Part shown: piece by piece, positions 36,385 to 43,785 of the stretch
Position numbering within the stretch: position 1 is the stretch's first letter
Layout: the number at the start of each line of letters is the position of its first letter
The notes under the pieces: generated by a model
Database searches by the model: none
What the model was told of the DNA's origin: nothing
Seen by the model: only the letters and a program-made list of their open reading frames with translations
Assembly (NCBI RefSeq): GCF_011039075.1
Contig: NZ_JAAKEG010000009.1
Coordinates: forward strand, 1-64,000
Origin: Adlercreutzia sp. ZJ304
GTDB taxonomy: Bacteria > Actinomycetota > Coriobacteriia > Coriobacteriales > Eggerthellaceae
Direction: 5' to 3'
Length of the DNA stretch: 64,000 nt
Translations under genes and position numbers: made by a program

Positions 36385-36403
36385 AGTCAGCGGAATTATC
36401 GGT

Positions 36404-36763
36404 TTAGATACGGTTGAATTTGGAGAGAAGTTCGACCGCGGCGCTGCAAGCTTCGCAGTCGCAATATTTCTCACCCTGTTTCTTGCGCTCTGTATGTTTG
36501 GCAAGAATTTGATCGGCGGTTTCCTGACCAAACATTTCAATGGCAGGGCCTTGAGCAAAAGCAATTACGCCGTCAATCGTATTGGGTCTGCCTTCAAGAA
36601 AATCTATCAGTTCAGCTGTGGCAGCTTCAATGGCTTTGTCGTCTGCATTGGAAACAGCGTCTTTCCATGCAAGGGCTGCTTCCTTGGTTGCCTGTTTGCT
36701 ACTGTTTGCGGTTGAAAGAATATCAACGCGCTTAGCAACGTAGTCGAATAATTCCTTTTCCAT
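36404..36763 (-). CDS. Small protein of the family often labelled 'molecular chaperone Hsp90'
   Basis: 119 residues, helical, acidic. AAGGAG lies 6 bases before the ATG at 36763. 'LFDYVAKRV..L' at the start, 'IDGVIAFAQGPAIEMFGQETADQI' in the middle and the Cys motif 'YCDCEACSAA' near the end match, as I recall, a widespread small family in Firmicutes and Coriobacteriia. It carries an automatic Hsp90-like label but lacks any GHKL ATPase motif. The Cys-x-Cys-x2-Cys may bind metal. It seems intact amid decayed neighbours. True function unknown. Confidence 0.65.
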   Translation of the reverse strand: MEKELFDYVAKRVDILSTANSSKQATKEAALAWKDAVSNADDKAIEAATAELIDFLEGRPNTIDGVIAFAQGPAIEMFGQETADQILAKHTERKKQGEKYCDCEACSAAVELLSKFNRI

Positions 36764-37165
36764 AAAATCTCCTTGGTGGTTAGTTTTAATAACTGAATAA
36801 TATCAGAATGAAATTTCAACTATTTATTATGTCTCGGCACTAGAATGTAATTCATTTTTGCAATTACGAATTATAATCGGAATTGCAAAAATGAATCGGA
36901 ATTAGAATATGAGCCAATGATGTGCGGCAAACATTGGCAATTGGCAAGAAAGCATTCAGGGAAATCGATGCGCTACGAGATGGTATTGAGGTGTCAATAG
37001 TTAATGCAACTATCTGTTGCGAATTGTTTTCTGCGATTGCTTTTCTTGCGGCATCGGTAATAAACTTACTTCCCTCGTTACTGCAAAGTAATTATGCTTG
37101 GGGTTTCGGTTGTTGCATTGATAGGAATTGCTGCCTATTGTTGCCACCTTCGTTATAATAAGCTT
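36764..37165. other. Gap with an inverted repeat and duplicated gene end
   Basis: No complete gene. It holds a perfect 16-bp inverted repeat, ATTCATTTTTGCAATT (36850-36865) with AATTGCAAAAATGAAT (36881-36896), that could be an operator. From about 37094 it holds the last 25 codons of a second copy of the 34374 gene. Confidence 0.6.
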
Positions 37166-37223
37166 CGGGAATGAGGCTCTCCCAAGGCGTTTGCCTGAAC
37201 CGCGAAACAGCTGATGGCTTCTA
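37166..37223 (+). promoter_or_regulatory. Fluoride riboswitch (crcB motif) upstream of crcB
   Basis: GGGA-ATGAGGCTC-TCCC forms the first stem and loop. Then come the conserved AACCGC and GCTGATGGCTTCTA (37210-37223). The loop GAGGC can pair with GCTTC to make the class-defining pseudoknot. The sequence closely follows the known fluoride aptamers. It ends 45 bases before the crcB start, so control is probably translational or by local termination. Confidence 0.87.
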
Positions 37224-37268
37224 TTAAAATGCGAGTGCAATGCGCTTGGATATTGGATGGAGGCTTTC

Positions 37269-37646
37269 GTGCTAATTAATTGCCTGTTTGTTGGATGTGG
37301 CGGTTTTATCGGATCTGTTCTTCGTTATCTTTGCAGTTTTATTAAAGTAGATATTTGGGGTTTCCCGTTTGTTACGCTTGGAATAAATATTGTGGGGTCT
37401 TTTACCATTCTTTTCTTTGCGGGTATATTCGCCAAGACCTTGCCGGTGGACGAACATATAATGCTGTTTTTGCGCGTGGGGCTATGCGGTGGCTTTACCA
37501 CTTTCTCTACTTTTAGTGCGGAAACGCTTGCTATGCTTGAAGCCGGAGACACCTTACTGGCAATAGCTTATGCTACTGCCAGCTGTGTATTCTGTGTTTT
37601 CGCTGCGTTTTTGGGCGAAATTGCTTCTTCGGCTATTGTTGTGTAA
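37269..37646 (+). CDS. crcB: Fluoride channel CrcB/FluC
   Basis: 125 residues from the GTG at 37269, chosen because GGAGG lies 5 bases upstream and the product then begins 'LINCLFVGCGGFIGSVLRYL' like other CrcB proteins; an ATG 4 codons upstream overlaps that site. Four helices, 'GINIVGSF' with the pore Asn, and 'GLCGGFTTFSTFSAE' with the Phe box and central Na+ site are present. It works as an antiparallel dimer exporting fluoride. Expression is expected to be turned on by fluoride through the riboswitch upstream. A truncated duplicate lies at 35461. Confidence 0.95.
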   Translation: MLINCLFVGCGGFIGSVLRYLCSFIKVDIWGFPFVTLGINIVGSFTILFFAGIFAKTLPVDEHIMLFLRVGLCGGFTTFSTFSAETLAMLEAGDTLLAIAYATASCVFCVFAAFLGEIASSAIVV

Positions 37647-37692
37647 TGAAAACATAGGCTCGGCGAAACGCTAGCAAAGTGTACATAAGTAA

Positions 37693-37902
37693 CTCAAAGA
37701 GTTTGGGAAGGGCTTTAGACCAGACAATCTGCGCAATATGCGCCAGTTTTATCGAGTATTTCCAATTTGTGACACACTGCGTCGTGAATTGTGCTGGACG
37801 CATTATAGGTTGTTTTGTGCTCATCGACCTGAAGACAAAGAAACTAACGCATCAAGATGTGGGTCGGATGGACTTTTCGTGCGCATCTTTGAGGACAAGT
37901 AG
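37693..37902 (+). pseudogene. YhcG/DUF1016 nuclease remnant with internal deletion
   Basis: 'FGKGFRPDNLRNMRQFYRVF' and 'LRRELCWTHYRL' are the DUF1016 N-terminal domain. After 37810 a +1 frame gives 'CFVLIDLKTKKLTHQDVGRMDF', the PD-(D/E)xK core (the motif 'IDLK'), and the first frame resumes as 'FVRIFEDK' then stop. About 200 residues between the domains are missing, with two frameshifts. Functional YhcG proteins are nucleases of about 350 residues linked to defence or recombination. Confidence 0.75.
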
Positions 37903-38027
37903 CATTTCGCCTATGAAATCTCTTCAAGTACCTATATAAATATGCACATCCATTTATAGCGTTGTATTAAAACTCAAAATTGATTCTGATTAAACTAAAT
38001 GAAATTGATATAGATTTTGGGTATGCG
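37903..38027. other. AT-rich gap
   Basis: No gene, hairpin or repeat recognised between the YhcG remnant and the end of the next minus-strand gene. Confidence 0.6.
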
Positions 38028-39806
38028 TTATTGACCTTGTATTTCTTCTAAGGTTTCATTGCGGCTTTCGTTAATGCAAGCTATGATTTCTTGTTTATAT
38101 TTGTCTCGATTAATAAGCTCGTCTGTTTTTAGCAATAAAAAGTCAGTAACAACTCCGACTCCTAAACTTGCGACAACACCTACGGCATTGCCAACCACTG
38201 CGCCTCCAGCTGTAAGAAGACCTCTTGCGCCCAGTGCAGTTGTTAGTTTGCTGACCATTGTGTTAAAAAAGGGCTTAGTAAGAATTTTAGTTCCAATACC
38301 TGCAGCCGCTCCCATCGGTATTCCGAGAACGCGGTCATATTTGTCAATTTCGTTTTGAGAGAGATCGAATGGTTCTGTGAAATAATCAGAATCAATCGGT
38401 ATCTCGGATACAAACGATAAGTCTTCGACATTCTTTATTTCGCGTTCGTCTAACTGAGTCCAATAATCATTCTTGATGTTTTCCATTTGTTGGACGTAGT
38501 TATCTCTTAATGCGTCTAGTTCGGTAGTGTCAATGTTGTTGTTAATCGTCTCCTCGAATTGTTGACTCATAGCGTCTTCAACTGCTTTGCCGCTAAGTTG
38601 CTGGAGAAACTGCAGTAGAAGTTCGTAATCGGCGCTTGGACTGTAATACCAGTCTAGGTAGGAGTCGACGTTTTCGATTTGTTGGTCATACATTTTATTG
38701 ACGAGTGAAACTACTTGATTTCTGTATTCTTCGGTTATTTCTTTGACTTTTGTGCGCGTTGTTGCTTGAAGTTGATTGACAAATTTCTGATCGAAATACT
38801 TGCCATCTACGACATATACCACAGCTTCAATTTGCTCTTCTATGCTTTCTTCGATAGCTTGGTATTCTTCCGTTTTTGATAATTGATCGACTTTGTTGTC
38901 TACTGCAATCATCCCGCCTGTTAGCAATATTGGAAGCAGAACGGCAAGCGCAATGTGCCCTTTTACCAGTTTGTATGTATTGCTGTGTTCTTTCAATGAC
39001 TCTAGTGGGAGAAATACACTTTTTAGCTCATCCTTGCTGAGAAGAAGCATTCCGAGCAGATTTATCATTCCGTAGAGTGCTGCTACGCAGACGAATAAGC
39101 GGATGATGACGCTTACCCAAAATGACGCGCCTGAGACAATGGATATGCCGTATGCCGTAAATCCGTTGCTTAAAGAAATTAGTTTTCCAATATCCGATAA
39201 AAGAACTGATGAGGATTGTGCGAGAGGGTTGTTTGCTGCTTGGATTGCCTCTTCCACGGTTTTATATGAGAAAGAAGGTTCTAGAGAAACGATGATGAAA
39301 TAAACAGCAACTATTACGATTGTCATGACGATATATGTAAACTTAATAGTTTCTGCTTTCTGGAATTCCAATTCGACTTCTTTAATAACCCTTTTATTGA
39401 CGAAGGAATAAATGGCAATAAACAGTGGTATTGCTGCGATGATAAGCAGCCATTCCTCAAAATTCCATCTTGTAATTTCAATAAGCATGGAAGCAATACA
39501 GATTGCCGAAAGAATAAAGCATATGATTAAACTTATAAGCCGTCCATTATTGTATTCAGCTAGCTTGCCTCCAGCTTTGTATTTATGTTGTTTGAGAAGT
39601 TTTCGGATAACAACGCGATATTCTGTCCCGACAGCAGAAACAGCGCTTAGTATTGCCCATAAGGCAAAAATGACTTGTGCCGGAATAAACGCAACTGCGT
39701 GACTTAAAGCAAATAGTATTAAAACAACGACATATGCACGAATAAGATAAAAACTCCAGCGGCTTTTTGAGACGTTATGAAAATATCTTTTGATATCGAC
39801 GGTCAT
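38028..39806 (-). CDS. Large hypothetical membrane protein
   Basis: 592 residues. About six hydrophobic helices occupy residues 15-250 and one lies near 288-303. A long acidic, coiled-coil-like region follows (about 305-470, many Glu/Gln/Asn), then a Gly/Ala-rich segment (about 500-560, 'GIPMGAAAGIGTKI' and 'GGAVVGNAVGVVASLGVGVV') that looks like a membrane-inserting hairpin. I do not recognise the family. Composition is AT-rich compared with the core genes, suggesting acquisition together with the lipoprotein and XRE genes upstream. Confidence 0.65.
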   Translation of the reverse strand: MTVDIKRYFHNVSKSRWSFYLIRAYVVVLILFALSHAVAFIPAQVIFALWAILSAVSAVGTEYRVVIRKLLKQHKYKAGGKLAEYNNGRLISLIICFILSAICIASMLIEITRWNFEEWLLIIAAIPLFIAIYSFVNKRVIKEVELEFQKAETIKFTYIVMTIVIVAVYFIIVSLEPSFSYKTVEEAIQAANNPLAQSSSVLLSDIGKLISLSNGFTAYGISIVSGASFWVSVIIRLFVCVAALYGMINLLGMLLLSKDELKSVFLPLESLKEHSNTYKLVKGHIALAVLLPILLTGGMIAVDNKVDQLSKTEEYQAIEESIEEQIEAVVYVVDGKYFDQKFVNQLQATTRTKVKEITEEYRNQVVSLVNKMYDQQIENVDSYLDWYYSPSADYELLLQFLQQLSGKAVEDAMSQQFEETINNNIDTTELDALRDNYVQQMENIKNDYWTQLDEREIKNVEDLSFVSEIPIDSDYFTEPFDLSQNEIDKYDRVLGIPMGAAAGIGTKILTKPFFNTMVSKLTTALGARGLLTAGGAVVGNAVGVVASLGVGVVTDFLLLKTDELINRDKYKQEIIACINESRNETLEEIQGQ

Positions 39807-39904
39807 GCAATCGTTCTTCCATTAATAGATTCAGTGCAGATAAGATTATGTGGTCATATCTGGCATAGGTAATATCTAGTATTTCAAAAACTTTTACAAG
39901 GTTT

Positions 39905-39931
39905 GTGCCGCTGTCAAAATTGCAGCGGCAC
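39905..39931. terminator. Terminator hairpin near the lipoprotein gene
   Basis: GTGCCGCTG (39905-39913) pairs perfectly with CAGCGGCAC (39923-39931); TTTT follows on the plus strand. It lies 29 bases past the lipoprotein stop and separates it from the 38028 gene. Confidence 0.65.
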
Positions 39932-39959
39932 TTTTGGGTCGGCTGAAAGTCTGACGATA

Positions 39960-40847
39960 TTATTCGGTTTTCTTTAGGTCTACCTCGATGCGGAGGGATT
40001 GGTCATCGTCGTTGTAATTAAGATTTAGACGATACTTTCCATCAGAGCTGTCGGCGTAATAGCTGTAGTTTGTATAATTTGGATCGGAATAGCCGGCTTC
40101 GGCACACTGTTTTGTGTAGCTTTGATACTCTTCACTTGTTACGCCATTTACCTCGAAGCTTATTGAAGTCTCGTATGAATATATGTCTGTAATATATTTG
40201 CCAGTTATTTCGGGAATTGTTTTTGCAAATTCATTATCAGGCCATTCGGCATATTCTTCTACGTTGTTTGACAGACTATAAGTGTCTGATACATAGTCGT
40301 AGGTTTCTTCGTATAGCTTATTATTGTCAATGTAGGTGATTATCATAAATTCCGGTTCAGTTAAATCATATTGAGCCATGTCGGTAAGATACATAGCTCC
40401 CAGTTCAAGTCTAGTCGTTAGGCTAGTTTGAGCGGGCTCTACTATTCCACTTGCTTCTCCCCATATTCCGTTATTTTTTAGCGCCTCTAGTGCTATGTCT
40501 CCCCATCCATATATGGAACCGTATGCTGCATTGATTTCCTCATTAGTTGCGTTTTCTGAGAGCTTGAAGACCATCTTTACATTTGCAATTGGTCGATCAC
40601 TATTGTTTGTATAGCTAAAAACCACACGACGGTAATTGTCGATAATGGCAGAACCGACCTCCCATTTAATTTGATCTTCTTTTATTAAGTCCTTTGCGGG
40701 GGTCGCTGTTGGCGTTTGCGTGTCAGTTTGACTTTCTGATGTTTGTCCTTGAGAACATCCGGCGAGAAGCGCTAGTGTTGTTAAAATTGCGGTCGCTATT
40801 GCAAGCGTCTTTATGATCAGGGTTCCATACGATTTTCTTACTGTCAT
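39960..40847 (-). CDS. Secreted lipoprotein of unknown function
   Basis: 295 residues from the ATG at 40847, set by GGAGGA 5 bases upstream. The signal peptide ends in the lipobox LLAGC, so it is a lipid-anchored outer-face protein. A Thr/Gln-rich linker follows. The globular part has 'YRRVVFSYTNNSDRPIANVKMVFKL', an immunoglobulin-like FxLYD-type domain for surface proteins. The C-terminal half is Tyr/Asp-rich. It is 18 bases downstream of the XRE regulator gene, forming a two-gene unit. Confidence 0.75.
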   Translation of the reverse strand: MTVRKSYGTLIIKTLAIATAILTTLALLAGCSQGQTSESQTDTQTPTATPAKDLIKEDQIKWEVGSAIIDNYRRVVFSYTNNSDRPIANVKMVFKLSENATNEEINAAYGSIYGWGDIALEALKNNGIWGEASGIVEPAQTSLTTRLELGAMYLTDMAQYDLTEPEFMIITYIDNNKLYEETYDYVSDTYSLSNNVEEYAEWPDNEFAKTIPEITGKYITDIYSYETSISFEVNGVTSEEYQSYTKQCAEAGYSDPNYTNYSYYADSSDGKYRLNLNYNDDDQSLRIEVDLKKTE

Positions 40848-40864
40848 TTGTTCCTCCATTCTTT

Positions 40865-41116
40865 TTAAATCTCGTTTCCCCACAAGCTGTAATAGTGGTT
40901 TCGCAGTTCGGGAGACATAAGATCTGTAGGACTGATGTCAAGATGGACGCATAACCGAAGCGCTTCGTCGGCATATATAATGCGTTGCCCGCGAAGCATG
41001 GTGCCTAAAGTTACTGAGTCCATATCCATCCTTCTTGCTAGTTCTGCTTTAGACATTCCCAAGAGTTTTCGCTTCGTTTCGATTACGGTCAGCATGAACT
41101 TATAGTTCTCGTTCAT
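40865..41116 (-). CDS. XRE-family transcriptional regulator
   Basis: 83 residues from the ATG at 41116 (GGGGGCAG upstream). 'TKRKLLGMSKAELARRMDMDSVTLGTMLRGQR' is a standard XRE/Cro helix-turn-helix at about residues 14-45. The rest, 'ADEALRLCVHLDISPTDLM', completes the five-helix bundle. It probably binds the 8-bp inverted repeat AGGTATCC/GGATACCT at 41181-41209 and controls itself and the lipoprotein. Confidence 0.8.
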   Translation of the reverse strand: MNENYKFMLTVIETKRKLLGMSKAELARRMDMDSVTLGTMLRGQRIIYADEALRLCVHLDISPTDLMSPELRNHYYSLWGNEI

Positions 41117-41381
41117 CTCTGCCCCCAATCTCCGTTTCACCAAAAACCTCCTGTTCGGATGCCCAATGTTGAGAAATTTTAGGTATCCTAAAGACGATTT
41201 GGGATACCTTCAAAGTATGTCTTTGCCTACATATAGGATGTCTTTGTTTTTGTAAAGAATTGGCTTGATTGTGTTGAGTTGTTTTTCTTATTGGTGTGCG
41301 ATGCATATGTAGAAATTCGCGCTTTGCGTTGCGAAGTTGAGGAATCAATATAGCCTTTGCAACATTTGTTGATTCTTTCAT
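41116..41381 (-). other. Leader region with a strong but doubtful ORF start
   Basis: An ATG at 41381 has an excellent AAGGAGG site and opens a 93-codon frame ending at 41100 inside the XRE gene. The product is His/Gln/Arg-rich and unlike a folded protein, so I take it as a leader peptide or the 5' end of a lost gene. It spans the putative XRE operator. Confidence 0.3.
41181..41209. promoter_or_regulatory. Inverted repeat, candidate XRE operator
   Basis: AGGTATCC (41181-41188) and GGATACCT (41202-41209) with 13 bases between, 65 bases upstream of the XRE start codon. Confidence 0.4.
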
Positions 41382-41515
41382 TATGCCTCCTTGAATTCTT
41401 TGGAATGTCAGAGTCGGAGTGCTACCGCTCCTACAAGAAGGCGTGTTTTTTACGCGATCCGATAAGATATCATTGCATTAACTGAAGGCGATACGTTTAA
41501 TGCGTTGGGGGCGTT

Positions 41516-42781
41516 ATGACCGCTAAAAATATAGAATTTCAGGCAGCGCAAGAAGAATACAGCGCTGTAGAGCGTCGTTATTTGGAAGCATTGCAGGCTA
41601 AGGGGCTAATGTTTGAAAACGCCGAGGCGGGCAGGGCTAACCAGCGTGAATGCTCCGAGCTGCGCGAACAGTTGGCAAAGCGCGGCGTGCGTGTGCGCAA
41701 TGGTGGCGCGTCGCTTGTTTGGGGCTATCTTTCGCCTGCGTGTGTCGAATGTACTGGGGCAAAAGGCTCAGAAACTTTCAGTACAACGTTTAAGTGCCAT
41801 CGGGATTGCTATTTTTGCTTCAACCATAACGTGGCTGATTACGACAAGTTTGTGCGCGAAGGGTGTCCGTGGGAAGATGGGCTTGCGGTTGCGTCCAAGC
41901 GCGATTTAGCGTGTATTGGACTTACGGGCGGCGAACCTCTGCTAAACCTAGATGACTCGGTGCGCTTTTTGCAACGTGCGCGTGAGTTGTTTCCAAAAGC
42001 GCATTTACGTATGTATACCTCGGGCGATCTTCTTACCGAAGACGCAGCGCGCAGGCTGCGTGATGTGGGACTTGATGAAATACGTTTCAGTGTGAAAGAT
42101 GACGATACTCCCGAAATGCAGCAGCGCGTTTTAGACGCCATGCGTCTTGCAAAGCGCTACATTCCAAGTGTTATGGCGGAAATGCCAATTATTCCGGGCG
42201 CCGATGAACACATGCACAATTTGCTTCGCTCATTTGATGAAGTGGGCATAGACGGTATAAATTTGCTGGAATTTTGTTTCCCGTTTTGCAATTGGCACGA
42301 GTTTGAAAAGCGTGGATTTAAGTTGAAAAACCCGCCGTTCGATGTGATGTATGACTACGGATATTCGGGCGGGCTTGCGGTGGCTGGCAGCGAGAAGCTT
42401 ATATTGCAGTTAATGCTGTGGGCGATAGATGAGGGTTTAAGTCTGGGATTGCATTATTGTTCGCTTGATAACAAGCATCGCTCTGAAATTCGTCAGAAGA
42501 ATGAAAGGGCGGCAGACACGCACCCTTGCATTGTGTTCGATAATGAAGATTTCTTCCTGAAAGCTGCGAAAGTTTTTGGGCAAGATATCGTGCCAACAAA
42601 GGATGCGCTTGTTGCGGCTGGGTGCAGTAATTTTATAGAAGATGCTGACGAAAGGTCGCTAGCTTTTAATCCGAAATGGTCGCGTGTAGCGCAAGATGCA
42701 GGTGCCGAGGTGCATACGTGCTACTTCGTCTATGAAAACAACGAAGAAGGTTCGTATTTGGTAGATGTGGCATTGGCGTAA
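41516..42781 (+). CDS. Radical SAM protein of unknown substrate
   Basis: 421 residues; GGGGGC lies 4 bases before the ATG. C94-x3-C98-x2-C101 ('KCHRDCYFC') binds the SAM 4Fe-4S cluster, and 'GLTGGEPLLN' is the SAM-binding GGE motif. An extra CxxC (76-79) precedes it. The partial TIM barrel continues with 'LRMYTSGDLL' and 'EIRFSVKDDD'. The C-terminal part has two further Cys near 'FCFPFCNW'. It could act in peptide, cofactor or activase chemistry. No peptide precursor or partner gene is adjacent; the neighbours are tRNA-modification genes. Confidence 0.8.
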   Translation: MTAKNIEFQAAQEEYSAVERRYLEALQAKGLMFENAEAGRANQRECSELREQLAKRGVRVRNGGASLVWGYLSPACVECTGAKGSETFSTTFKCHRDCYFCFNHNVADYDKFVREGCPWEDGLAVASKRDLACIGLTGGEPLLNLDDSVRFLQRARELFPKAHLRMYTSGDLLTEDAARRLRDVGLDEIRFSVKDDDTPEMQQRVLDAMRLAKRYIPSVMAEMPIIPGADEHMHNLLRSFDEVGIDGINLLEFCFPFCNWHEFEKRGFKLKNPPFDVMYDYGYSGGLAVAGSEKLILQLMLWAIDEGLSLGLHYCSLDNKHRSEIRQKNERAADTHPCIVFDNEDFFLKAAKVFGQDIVPTKDALVAAGCSNFIEDADERSLAFNPKWSRVAQDAGAEVHTCYFVYENNEEGSYLVDVALA

Positions 42782-42871
42782 CAGCCACGTTTGGTCTGTA
42801 GCCGCTTGCGTGCCCTAAAAGGTGCATGACGTTAACAAGATCTGCGGCGATTGCCAGCATATCTCATTCAC

Positions 42872-43633
42872 CTAGATTTTTTGCAGCACTACATAGCGGT
42901 TTAAATTCTCTTTACCGTCAGCTGAGAAGCGGTCTATTTCGCGTGTGTTTGGCAGCGCTGATACAAGTTCGCTAATTTCGTTTTCGGTGAAGTGGTGACA
43001 GTAGCGGAATGTGTTAGATGTGTTTTGCCACCCTAGAAGTTTGTCGTTTGGGTCTTCAAATGTAATGCCTGTTTGCGCTTGTGCTGCTTCCGTACTCTCG
43101 TTTGCCTTCATGCGCATTCTTTCACTTTTTAAAAACTGCCAAAACGCAATAACTATATAGCCACCCCTGCGCGTGTGCTGCGCTAGCGCTTGCATAAGCT
43201 GTATGCGCCAAGCGAAAAGCGGTATGTGATGCATAAACCCAAAGCAAACGCAAAGGTCGCATTCGGGTGCGTGCACTTGCTCGTTCAGCGCACTTTCGCT
43301 TAGTGCGGTTATTAAATCTAGCTGCTGGAAGTTTATGCGGTTTGTTTTGTCTTCAATGTTGAGCGAATTTGCAAGTTGTTCGCAATTGTCTACGGCGTAG
43401 TATTCGAACTTGCGCGGTATAGTGAAAGTTTCGTTCAAGAATTGCAGAAAACGCATGTTGCCGCAGGCTAGGTCTAACACTTTTGGTGCGCCATTCGCAT
43501 CGGCGCTAAATTTCGCCACCGCGCGCTGCCAGCCAGACCAAGACTGCGTGCGCGTTTGCGAAAATGAATTGGCATTTTCGGTGTAGAAAGCGCTGGTTAA
43601 GTCGCTTAGTTTTATGGCGGTAGAAATATCCAT
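42872..43633 (-). CDS. Trm9-like SAM-dependent (tRNA) methyltransferase
   Basis: 253 residues. 'AFYTENANSFSQTRTQSW' at 15-32 and the C-terminal 'FRYCHHFTENEISELV' ... 'NRYVVLQK' follow the pattern I know from eukaryotic Trm9/ALKBH8 ('YNEIAPHFSQTR', 'YRYYHLY..GEL', 'DNWWVVAQK'). Between them are SAM motif I 'VLDLACGNMRF' (52-62) and 'FGFMHHIP'. Trm9 methylates cm5U at tRNA position 34 to mcm5U. An Elp3 homologue, which would make cm5U, is divergent next door. A GATAAT box 6 bases before the ATG and no Shine-Dalgarno suggest a leaderless mRNA. The general methyltransferase call is certain, the Trm9 role is inference. Confidence 0.75.
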   Translation of the reverse strand: MDISTAIKLSDLTSAFYTENANSFSQTRTQSWSGWQRAVAKFSADANGAPKVLDLACGNMRFLQFLNETFTIPRKFEYYAVDNCEQLANSLNIEDKTNRINFQQLDLITALSESALNEQVHAPECDLCVCFGFMHHIPLFAWRIQLMQALAQHTRRGGYIVIAFWQFLKSERMRMKANESTEAAQAQTGITFEDPNDKLLGWQNTSNTFRYCHHFTENEISELVSALPNTREIDRFSADGKENLNRYVVLQKI

Positions 43634-43772
43634 AGCGAAATTATCACATAACAGCAGCAGTGCGGCATACCGCTAAATTGTTCTTACAGAAAATGGGTGC
43701 TGAGGCACGTCCCGAATCAGCACCCTTCCCGATGCGCGCACACACTTTTAGCAAGTTGCATGCATTGCAAAG

Positions 43773-43778
43773 TATAAT
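43773..43778 (+). promoter_or_regulatory. -10 box for leaderless elp3 transcript
   Basis: TATAAT ends 7 bases before the ATG at 43786, so transcription should start at or next to the start codon. No convincing -35 box. Confidence 0.5.
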
Positions 43779-43785
43779 CAGAAAT

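Larger units (their letters stand above)
37094..37646 (+). repeat. Segmental duplication, copy B
   Basis: Contains the 3' end of a 34374-like gene, the riboswitch and a full crcB. Only the shared outer portions match copy A at 35336-35604. Together the copies imply an ancestral order: tail-anchored protein, riboswitch, crcB. Confidence 0.88.

Noticed and set aside
36922-37158. 78-codon plus-strand ORF before the riboswitch
   Set aside because: Its end is the wrong frame of the duplicated gene end; no conserved domain or start site.
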